A stretch of 9,086 bases of DNA from Planctomycetota bacterium (GTDB lineage: Bacteria > Planctomycetota > MHYJ01 > JACQXL01). The first letter of the stretch is position 1; the number at the start of each line of letters is the position of its first letter. Shown piece after piece: positions 1 through 5,248 of this stretch. A program made the position numbers and the translations under genes. The stretch is from NCBI GenBank assembly GCA_016208805.1, contig JACQXL010000207.1:1-9086 (forward strand), given 5' to 3'. The notes under the pieces are model-generated. The model was not told the origin of the DNA, did not search any database, and saw only the letters and a list, made by a program, of their open reading frames with translations.

Positions 1-2529
1 TAAAAACACCGTCAGGGATGTCAGTATCGTCCGGCTCAGGGTCTGGTTGACGCTGATATCCATAATCTTGTTAAATGACTCGCCTTTCATTATCTTAACA
101 TTTTCCCTGATTCTGTCAAATGTTACGATGGTATCGTTGACCGAATAACCGACAATGGTCAGGAACGCCGCCACGCTGGAAAGATTGATATCCAACGTGA
201 TGCCCCACGATTTCGGCACAAGTAAATTAAAGAGAACGATACTGCCCATAGAAACCAGGACATCGTGCACCAGCGCAATCACGGCCGCAATGCCGTATTT
301 GAACTCAAACCGCACGGCTAAATAGATAATTATCCCCAGCCAGGAAAGGATGATGGCAATCACGGCATTCTGCTGGAGTTCCTTGGCCACCACGCCGCTG
401 ATGCTTTCCACCATCGGGAACGGGCCTTCGGACAGTCCGAATTCATCGCGGACGAGTTTTTCTATCTGGGCTTCTTTATCATCCTTAAAATAACCCTCAA
501 ATCTGATAGCCGTTTTAGCCGTGTCGGTGCTCTCGGCAAATTCCGGTATCTCCGACTTGGTCAATCCGTCTTTTTCCAGCCGGGCATTCAATTTGTCCTT
601 GATTTCGGTCACCGGCCTGGGCTGTTCCAGATTCACCGTCATCTTCAGCCGATAACCGAGTTTGGACTTGGCCGTATCGGTAATGGCGTCAATGCCGGTA
701 ATCGCATCAAGCGGGATTTTATCGCCGAATGCGGTTTTAAGGTCTGATTTCAACTCCCGGACGCCTTCAGCCGTGGAGACCAGTTTGGTCCTGACCTGGA
801 ACTCGTTGGCGGTCCTTTTGGCCTGGGTGGCCCAGATATCCGATGCCTTAAACTCGCTGGTTTGTTCCAGCCGCGGCATCATACTTTGGACTTCTACATC
901 CGGGTATTTGGCGATGGTGCGTCCGGTCGCATCGTTGGTCGTGATGACCTGAATCGTGTTACGCACCTCGGCGATATCGGTGGCGTTGCGGAATTTGACA
1001 TTAATGACCGTGCCGCCGGTGAAATCAATGCCGTAACTTGACCGGCCGTTGGTGATAAAAATTCCCACTGAGAAAGCCACCAACAGCAACGATATTGCAA
1101 AAAACACCCGCCGGGCATTCATAAACCCGATATTGGGCTTGCTGAATAACTTGAACATTGAAAAGGTTTTGATTAAACCGCTCTCAATACAGATTTTGAG
1201 CATTACCTTGGATGCAAAATATGCCGTGAAAAGCGTGGTCAGGATACCGACGCACAGGACAATGGCAAATCCTTTTAACGGGCCGCTGCCGAAATAGCAG
1301 AGAATCAGGCCGGCCAGCAGGGTGGTCAGGTTGGCATCAACCACCGTAACTAAAGCGCGGTTGAACCCGGATTCAAACGCCTGGCGGATGTCCTTGCCGC
1401 GTTCCTTTTCCTCGCGGATACGTTCGTAAAAGAGAATATTGGCGTCCACGGCCATACCCAGCGTCAACACCAATGCGGCGATGCCGGGCAGGGTGAATGT
1501 CGCGCTGAAGAACGACAGCGTCCCCCAAATCAGGATAAAGTTCATCGCCAGCGCGATATTGGCAATCAGCCCGGCTACGTGATAATAGATCAGCATAAAC
1601 AGGATTACCGCGCCGACCGCCAGAACAAAAGAGATAATCCCGCGCTTGATGGAATCCTGCCCCAGGGTCGGGCCGACATACGATTCACTGACGATTTCCA
1701 GCGGCGCCGGCAGACTGCCCGAACGAAGCACCGTGGCCAAGTCTTGCCCCTGCTGTTGGGTGAACCGGCCGGTAATGATGCCTTCGCCGTCCGGGATAGG
1801 CGTATTAATCCTCGGCGCGGAAACGAGTTTGTTATCCAGAATGATGGCTAACCGCCGGGCATTTTCCTCGCCGATTGTAGATACGGCGTATTTTTTGGTG
1901 ACATCGGCCAGTACCTTGGTTCCTCTCGGGTCTAATTTGAAGGTGACGACCACGCCCTCCTTGGGACTGACCGTGGTGCCGGCCTCAACGATATTCTCGC
2001 CGGTCAATTCGGCTTTCTCCTTGACCAGGACCCGGTCGCCGCGCTCGGTTGAATCAGCACTTTCATACCACAGATAGCCGGACGGCGTCTGCGGGAACCT
2101 GTCGCTGTAGCGTTCAACAATAGGTTTTTCCGCCTCTAATTTGAGGTCCAGTTTGCCGGCCGAGGTGATAATCTTTTTGATACGTTCCACCTCGGTCAGG
2201 TCCATCCCGGGCAGTTGAATCAGAATCTGGTCATTGCCGTAGCGCTGGATACGCGGTTCTTTAAGCCCGTAGAGGTTGATTCTACGCTCAATGATGCTTT
2301 TGGCCTGGTCCGTGCCGGACTTGATTTTCTCATCCGGCAGGCCTTCCTTTTTCAGGCCGACGCGTATTTCCGAACCGCCCTGGAGGTCAAGCCCCGGTTG
2401 GGGGTAGCAATTCTCCAGCAACTCGCCCTTGCCGCCCAGCGGTTTGTCTTTATCCGGATAGGCAATATAGCCGGCAATGCCGACAATCAGCAGTATCAGG
2501 AATAATTGCCACTTGAGAGTTTCGCTCAT
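1..2529 (-). CDS. secDF: SecD-SecF fusion, Sec translocon accessory subunit (3' end beyond window)
   Basis: Inner-membrane export factor that uses the proton gradient to help pull preproteins through SecYEG. The minus-strand frame is open for 843 codons without a stop. TM1 is at residues 8-22 and is followed by the SecD signature GLDLQGG (46-52), then the large P1 periplasmic domain to about 290. The SecD membrane block (about 297-445) contains GMAVDANILFYERIREE, with Asp361 as the proton-relay aspartate. A second half starts near 470: SecF TM1, YGIDFTGGT (499-507), a long periplasmic domain to about 720, then TMs with VGYSVNDTIVTFDRIREN (793-810). Only the last SecF helix and the tail are missing at the window edge. 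SecD and SecF are separate chains in E. coli and fused in Bacillus and several other lineages. The start ATG lies 6 nt after the yajC stop, without a clear Shine-Dalgarno, so translation is probably coupled to yajC. The SecF periplasmic domain looks about twice the usual size. Family assignment is secure. Confidence 0.97.
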   Translation of the reverse strand, partial: MSETLKWQLFLILLIVGIAGYIAYPDKDKPLGGKGELLENCYPQPGLDLQGGSEIRVGLKKEGLPDEKIKSGTDQAKSIIERRINLYGLKEPRIQRYGNDQILIQLPGMDLTEVERIKKIITSAGKLDLKLEAEKPIVERYSDRFPQTPSGYLWYESADSTERGDRVLVKEKAELTGENIVEAGTTVSPKEGVVVTFKLDPRGTKVLADVTKKYAVSTIGEENARRLAIILDNKLVSAPRINTPIPDGEGIITGRFTQQQGQDLATVLRSGSLPAPLEIVSESYVGPTLGQDSIKRGIISFVLAVGAVILFMLIYYHVAGLIANIALAMNFILIWGTLSFFSATFTLPGIAALVLTLGMAVDANILFYERIREEKERGKDIRQAFESGFNRALVTVVDANLTTLLAGLILCYFGSGPLKGFAIVLCVGILTTLFTAYFASKVMLKICIESGLIKTFSMFKLFSKPNIGFMNARRVFFAISLLLVAFSVGIFITNGRSSYGIDFTGGTVINVKFRNATDIAEVRNTIQVITTNDATGRTIAKYPDVEVQSMMPRLEQTSEFKASDIWATQAKRTANEFQVRTKLVSTAEGVRELKSDLKTAFGDKIPLDAITGIDAITDTAKSKLGYRLKMTVNLEQPRPVTEIKDKLNARLEKDGLTKSEIPEFAESTDTAKTAIRFEGYFKDDKEAQIEKLVRDEFGLSEGPFPMVESISGVVAKELQQNAVIAIILSWLGIIIYLAVRFEFKYGIAAVIALVHDVLVSMGSIVLFNLLVPKSWGITLDINLSSVAAFLTIVGYSVNDTIVTFDRIRENVKIMKGESFNKIMDISVNQTLSRTILTSLTVFL

Positions 2530-2535
2530 AAATGA

Positions 2536-2856
2536 TTAGTCCACTTTCGGTTCCGGTTCGCCGCTCTTTTCTATGCCGATCATCGAGCTCCGGGCCAGCC
2601 GGATTTTGGTATTGGTTGTCTCGTCTATCTTGAGGGTGACCTCGTTATCCTTGATATTCATCACGATGCCGTAGATGCCGCCCGAGGTTAGCACCCGGTC
2701 GTTCTTATTGATATTCTGGAGCATCTTGAGCCGCTCCTGCTCCTTCTTGCGCTGGGGGCGGATAATCAGCACATAGAGCAGGACAAACATCAGAACAAAC
2801 GGAATCAGCATTGAAGCAAATGCGCCGGTCGTATTCTGGGAAGAATTAGTATTCAT
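2536..2856 (-). CDS. yajC: YajC, Sec translocon auxiliary subunit
   Basis: Small single-pass membrane protein that associates with SecDF in the Sec holotranslocon. The 106 residues match the usual family length. A polar N-terminus is followed by one hydrophobic helix (about 15-32) ending in the hallmark IIRPQRKKEQ (31-40). The cytoplasmic domain follows, with NDRVLTSGGIYGIV (52-65) and a short beta-rich segment. The start is supported by AAAGGAAA ending 6 nt upstream of the ATG. Gene order yajC-secD-secF is the classic bacterial arrangement; the frequently adjacent tgt is absent, and the upstream neighbour is instead a divergent dipeptidase. Transcription must enter from the repeat-rich region at 2871-3147, so the mRNA leader may contain one or two strong hairpins. 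Confidence 0.97.
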   Translation of the reverse strand: MNTNSSQNTTGAFASMLIPFVLMFVLLYVLIIRPQRKKEQERLKMLQNINKNDRVLTSGGIYGIVMNIKDNEVTLKIDETTNTKIRLARSSMIGIEKSGEPEPKVD

Positions 2857-2862
2857 AGTTCA

Positions 2863-2870
2863 TTTCCTTT
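2863..2870 (-). promoter_or_regulatory. Shine-Dalgarno of yajC
   Basis: Read on the minus strand this is AAAGGAAA, with GGA 8 nt before the ATG at 2856. It abuts the outer arm of the 2871-2921 hairpin, so folding of that hairpin could affect access to the site; that effect is an inference. Confidence 0.7.
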
Positions 2871-2921
2871 AGAACCTGTTAGTTCCGATGAGCAGAGCGA
2901 AATCGGAACGTTACAGGTTCT
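2871..2921. repeat. Long imperfect hairpin upstream of yajC
   Basis: Two nested stems are visible. The outer AGAACCTGT (2871-2879) pairs with ACAGGTTCT (2913-2921). The inner GTTCCGAT (2882-2889) pairs with ATCGGAAC (2902-2909). They are separated by a 2/3-nt internal loop and close on a 12-nt loop, giving 17 bp in total. There is no U-tract, so it is not a convincing intrinsic terminator. It forms a pair with the hairpin at 2923-2945 and resembles in build the element inserted at 5266-5313. Confidence 0.8.
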
Positions 2922-2922
2922 T

Positions 2923-2945
2923 ATCCCGACACATCGTGTCGGGAT
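2923..2945. repeat. Perfect 10-bp palindrome, second hairpin of the yajC-upstream element
   Basis: ATCCCGACAC (2923-2932) and GTGTCGGGAT (2936-2945) are exact inverse complements around a 3-nt ATC loop. The core CCCGAC...GTCGGG is the same as in the second hairpin at 5293-5309. It directly follows the preceding hairpin, as in the coding-region copy. Confidence 0.8.
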
Positions 2946-3031
2946 TGGTGTTGGATTAAATGGCAAATTATTACATTATTATCGTATTGCACACAAGAAA
3001 AATATGGAAAAATATCTTGTAGTAATTCAGT
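2946..3031. other. AT-rich divergent spacer, probable promoter zone for yajC-secDF and dipeptidase
   Basis: This is the only repeat-free part of the 291-nt gap between two divergent genes and is clearly richer in A and T than its flanks, with tracts such as AAATTATTACATTATTATC. I could not find a -35/-10 pair with good matches on either strand. Promoter function is inferred from position and composition only. Confidence 0.35.
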
Positions 3032-3079
3032 TGAGACCCTACACTGTCACCATGAGTCCCCGAGGGACGAAGGGTCTCA
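3032..3079. repeat. Nested inverted repeat, first of a facing pair
   Basis: TGAGACCCT (3032-3040) pairs with AGGGTCTCA (3071-3079), a 9-bp outer stem. It encloses a small hairpin, GTCCC-CGA-GGGAC (3056-3068). Read on the plus strand from 3046, the unit follows the pattern GTCA-nnnTGA-hairpin-CGAAG-ggTCTC. This resembles the widespread short repeats of the form GTCATTCTGAG...GAAGAATCTC in environmental bacterial genomes; that resemblance is from memory. No protein is encoded. Confidence 0.7.
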
Positions 3080-3091
3080 TTACAGAAATGA

Positions 3092-3130
3092 CAGGATTCT
3101 TCATCCCACTGAAGTGGGATTCAGAATGAC
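3092..3130. repeat. Hairpin repeat in opposite orientation, second of the facing pair
   Basis: ATCCCAC (3103-3109) pairs with GTGGGAT (3114-3120) around TGAA. The stem extends past a TC/TC mismatch into ATTCT (3096-3100) and AGAAT (3123-3127). On the minus strand it reads GTCATTCTGA, hairpin, GAAGAATCC, the same template as the 3046-3079 unit in reverse orientation. It ends 17 nt before the dipeptidase start, so it would lie in or near that gene's leader. Confidence 0.7.
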
Positions 3131-3147
3131 AAAATGAGAATAAATTT

Positions 3148-4158
3148 ATGAATATTCAGCGACTTCATCATCAGGCGGTCGTGGTGGACGGCCACGCCGA
3201 TACCTTCGGCAAGGTTCTGATGGGGTATAATTTTTTCGGCTCTGCAGTGAGGATGAAGGCCAGACACCAGAGATTACCCAAAAGCCATCCTGATTTCTCG
3301 TCCACTCACATTAACTATCGGAGATTGAAACAGGGCGGTCTGGACCTGCAGTTTATGGCGATTTATACGCCGCCGCACCTGACCGGCGCTGACGCCACCG
3401 CCTATGCCCTGCGGATGATGAGCGAGATGCGCTACGTCGTAAGACAGAGCCGGGGCGGGATTATCGCCGTAGAAGACAGCAAAGACCTCAAATCTATTCC
3501 GCCCAGGATAGGTTTTCTTATCAGTATGGAAGGCGGCAGTCCGCTTAACGGTAATATTTCACTATTGGAGGTGTTCTATAAATTAGGCGTGCGTTCAATG
3601 ACGCTTACCCATAACCCCCGTAATGAATTAGGCGATGGTATAAATGTCAAACAACCACACGGCTTGACCGCTTTTGGCAAAACAGTGGTCAAGACGGCTA
3701 ACCGGCTGGGGATAATCCTGGATGTGGCGCACCTGGCCAAACCGGGTTTCTGGGATATGGCCCGCTATGCCCGCGGACCGATTATCTCTTCGCACACCGG
3801 CGTCCGGGCGCTCTGCGATATCCCGCGTAACATGGATGACCACCAGATAAAAGAGATTGTCCGCAGAAAAGGCGTGGTCGGAATATTCTATCTGCCTGAG
3901 TTCATAGTTAAGGAGCAAAAGAAGGTATCCATAGAAGACGTGGTTGACCATATTGCGTATGTGGCCGATAAATTCGGGGTTGATTATGTCGGGTTGGGCT
4001 CTGATTTTGACGGATATAACGGCGTCACCCGTGGTCTGGAGGATGTGGCCTGTCTGCCCAATCTGACCAGGGCGCTGGTCAAAAGAGGATTTAACCAGAC
4101 CGAGATAAAGAAGATATTAGGCGGCAATTTCCTGCGGGTAATCAAGCAAGTCCTGTAG
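3148..4158 (+). CDS. Membrane dipeptidase family protein (peptidase M19)
   Basis: A zinc metallopeptidase of the renal dipeptidase family, which cleaves dipeptides, often including ones with a D-residue at the C-terminal position; the real substrate is not shown here. The 336 residues form a TIM-barrel amidohydrolase. Metal ligands are all present: His16 and Asp18 in DGHADT, Glu128 in ISMEGG, His195 in LDVAHL and His216 in ISSHTG. The catalytic aspartate fits Asp286 in VGLGSDFDG, and GGNFLRV near the C-terminus is also typical. Spacing matches human DPEP1 closely. No signal peptide or membrane segment is seen, so it is probably cytoplasmic despite the family name. The ribosome site is weak (GAG in AATGAGAATAAATTTATG). 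It stands alone: divergent from yajC, convergent with ruvX. A role in peptidoglycan-peptide or D-dipeptide recycling is possible but unproven. Confidence 0.95.
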   Translation: MNIQRLHHQAVVVDGHADTFGKVLMGYNFFGSAVRMKARHQRLPKSHPDFSSTHINYRRLKQGGLDLQFMAIYTPPHLTGADATAYALRMMSEMRYVVRQSRGGIIAVEDSKDLKSIPPRIGFLISMEGGSPLNGNISLLEVFYKLGVRSMTLTHNPRNELGDGINVKQPHGLTAFGKTVVKTANRLGIILDVAHLAKPGFWDMARYARGPIISSHTGVRALCDIPRNMDDHQIKEIVRRKGVVGIFYLPEFIVKEQKKVSIEDVVDHIAYVADKFGVDYVGLGSDFDGYNGVTRGLEDVACLPNLTRALVKRGFNQTEIKKILGGNFLRVIKQVL

Positions 4159-4162
4159 TCAA

Positions 4163-4193
4163 AATCTGTGTAAATCCGTGTTAATCAGTGGTT
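4163..4193. repeat. Three tandem 10-bp imperfect repeats across the ruvX stop codon
   Basis: Units AATCTGTGTA (4163-4172), AATCCGTGTT (4173-4182) and AATCAGTGGTT (4183-4193) follow each other with exact 10-nt period. They fill most of the 22-nt gap between the convergent dipeptidase and ruvX genes and run into ruvX, supplying its stop codon and last three residues. Similar AATCcGTGttAATCtGTGGTT strings occur as dispersed repeats in many environmental genomes (from memory). There is no hairpin with U-tract here, so no intrinsic terminator is evident between the convergent genes. Confidence 0.75.
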
Positions 4194-4621
4194 TGGGATT
4201 TGCTGTCCAGGTATCCCTGGAGTATCAACTGGGCCGCGGTGATATTGACCTGCCTGCGTTTTCTGGCCCGGGTCAGGTTCGCATCCCGCAGGATTACTTC
4301 GGCTTCTTTGGACGTGAACCTTTCATCCCAGAGTGCGACCGGAACATTTACCGCCGTTTCCAACTGCTTGGCAAATTCAATCACTGTCCGGGCGCTCCGG
4401 CCGATGCTGTTGTCCATCCTTTTAGGCAACCCGATGACTATCTCCGTTACTTCCCGGTCCTTTACAATCCGGGCGATGTCTTCAATCACCCCGGCTATGC
4501 CTTTGTTCTCAATTAATTCCAGTCCGTATACCATTGGCGGCGAAGATGACTCCGAACTGATTTGGGCTGATATGGCCAGCCCGATTCGCTTGGTGCCGTA
4601 ATCAATTGCCAGAACTTTCAT
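4181..4621 (-). CDS. ruvX: RuvX/YqgF family RNase H-fold nuclease (putative Holliday junction resolvase / pre-16S rRNA processing)
   Basis: YqgF proteins mature the 5' end of 16S rRNA and have been described as Holliday junction resolvases. The 146-residue product has the usual length and motifs: LAIDYGTKRIGLAIS at 4-18 with catalytic Asp7, EIVIGLPKRMD (60-70), WDERFTSKEAE (98-108) and AAQLILQGYLDS near the C-terminus. The last conserved acid, normally Asp in the VDxxAA context (compare E. coli KVDSASA and B. subtilis VIDKMAA), is Asn126 here (VNITAA). The start chosen is the ATG at 4621, giving MKVLAIDYG. An in-frame ATG at 4654 would add 11 residues coded by a repeat and is rejected. The last residues KSQTTD extend beyond the usual LDS end and partly come from the tandem repeat at 4163-4193. 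A modest GGTGG stretch lies at 4636-4640. Confidence 0.93.
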   Translation of the reverse strand: MKVLAIDYGTKRIGLAISAQISSESSSPPMVYGLELIENKGIAGVIEDIARIVKDREVTEIVIGLPKRMDNSIGRSARTVIEFAKQLETAVNVPVALWDERFTSKEAEVILRDANLTRARKRRQVNITAAQLILQGYLDSKSQTTD

Positions 4622-4640
4622 AAAATTAGTTAAACCACCA

Positions 4641-4715
4641 TACCACGAAAACACGAAAGAACCAAGACACGAAATCCGGGGTTTCGTGATTTCCGGTTTT
4701 CGTGTCTTCGTGGTA
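4641..4715. repeat. Nested inverted/direct repeat of CACGAAA units
   Basis: The outer arm TACCACGAAAACACGAAAG (4641-4659) faces TTTTCGTGTCTTCGTGGTA (4697-4715), matching at 17 of 19 positions. Inside, CACGAAA (4668-4674) pairs with TTTCGTG (4682-4688) around TCCGGGG. The left half is also a direct duplication (ACCACGAAAACACGAAA then ACCAAGACACGAAA). It lies between divergent ruvX and the ATPase gene and, if the promoter at 4723-4751 is right, would be transcribed as the ruvX leader. CCACGAAxACACGAAA-type repeats recur in many environmental genomes (from memory). Confidence 0.8.
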
Positions 4716-4722
4716 AAGGATA

Positions 4723-4751
4723 GTCATAGATTACTGCTACGATTTTTACAA
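4723..4751 (-). promoter_or_regulatory. Candidate sigma-70-type promoter for ruvX
   Basis: On the minus strand TTGTAA (4751-4746) is followed after exactly 17 nt by TATGAC (4728-4723), each matching consensus at four of six positions. Transcription would start near 4716, just outside the CACGAAA inverted repeat, placing that structure in the 5' leader. This is a consensus match only. Confidence 0.3.
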
Positions 4752-4753
4752 GT

Positions 4754-4782
4754 TTTACTTGATTTTTCCCGATGAATATTGT
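4754..4782 (+). promoter_or_regulatory. Candidate promoter for the RsbW-like gene cluster
   Basis: TTTACT (4754-4759) and TATTGT (4777-4782) are 17 nt apart, each four of six to the sigma-70 consensus. The predicted start would fall only a few bases before the ATG at 4793, implying a nearly leaderless transcript. This fits the absence of any Shine-Dalgarno there, but the match is weak. Confidence 0.3.
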
Positions 4783-4792
4783 CTAAATCCTT

Positions 4793-5248
4793 ATGTCTAT
4801 GACGATTTCCGATACAACGCAGGAGTTACGCATCCGCTTCAGCACCCGGCCCAGGTTTACCCGTAAGATATACGATATTATTACGGGCCTGCTGGATGTG
4901 ATGATTAACAACAAGGCCGCCCAGCGCGAGTTCGTGATTGGGCTGAGCGAGGCCATTGACAACGCCATCATCCACGGCAATAGACTCAACCAGACCAAAT
5001 ATATTGAACTGCATTGTGTCATCACGCCGACCCGGATTACCTGTAACATTTCGGACGAGGGCGACGGTTTTGATTTCAGCAAATTCCTGGGGATTCCGTT
5101 GCAGGAATTCAGCCCGCAGGCGCTGATGGGCAAGGTGTCGCAATACGGCTCGCCCGGTTCTATGGGCATCGCCCTGATGCGCAAATGCATTAACGAAATT
5201 AACTACACTTCGCCCGGTAACACGGTTACTTTGATAAAGTATCTATGA
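4793..5248 (+). CDS. RsbW-like ATP-binding protein (HATPase_c_2; anti-sigma factor / serine kinase type)
   Basis: The 151 residues form a stand-alone GHKL ATPase domain of the kind found in RsbW and SpoIIAB, which bind a sigma factor or phosphorylate an STAS-domain antagonist in the cytoplasm. The N-box is SEAIDNAIIHGN (52-63), with Glu53 and Asn57 as the Mg/ATP residues. The G1 box is ISDEGDGFDF (86-95), and a degenerate G2 box is YGSPGSMGIALMRKC (118-132). No receiver, PAS or membrane segment is attached. An in-frame stop at 4784 limits the start to the ATG at 4793 or the one at 4799; no Shine-Dalgarno precedes either. The stop overlaps the next ATG in the tetranucleotide ATGA, so the next gene is probably translationally coupled. 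No partner sigma factor or anti-anti-sigma is in the window, so the target is unknown. Confidence 0.9.
   Translation: MSMTISDTTQELRIRFSTRPRFTRKIYDIITGLLDVMINNKAAQREFVIGLSEAIDNAIIHGNRLNQTKYIELHCVITPTRITCNISDEGDGFDFSKFLGIPLQEFSPQALMGKVSQYGSPGSMGIALMRKCINEINYTSPGNTVTLIKYL

Noticed and set aside
1646..2077. Open frame of 143 codons on the plus strand
   Set aside because: It lies wholly inside secDF, which has unmistakable motifs on the other strand; the translation shows no domain and there is no ribosome site.
3032..3130. CRISPR array or riboswitch
   Set aside because: Two hairpins in opposite orientation with no regular spacers, and no conserved riboswitch core; dispersed repeat units explain the pattern better.
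4159..4200. Intrinsic terminator between convergent dipeptidase and ruvX
   Set aside because: The 10-bp units are direct, not inverted, and no GC-rich stem with a following T-tract is present on either strand.
4188..4601. Open frame of 137 codons on the plus strand opposite ruvX
   Set aside because: Antisense shadow of a conserved gene; its residues match no known family.
4622..4654. Longer RuvX reading frame starting at 4654
   Set aside because: It would add 11 residues encoded by the CACGAAA repeat and not found in the family; the ATG at 4621 gives the canonical MKVLAIDYG start.
4668..4700. Inner CACGAAA hairpin as a rho-independent terminator
   Set aside because: The stem is only 7 bp and A/T-rich at its top, the T-run (4697-4700) is separated from it, and it would stop transcription just ahead of a gene rather than after one.
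4783..5190. Open frame of 135 codons on the minus strand opposite the RsbW-like gene
   Set aside because: Antisense of a gene with clear ATP-binding boxes; no ribosome site and no recognisable domain.
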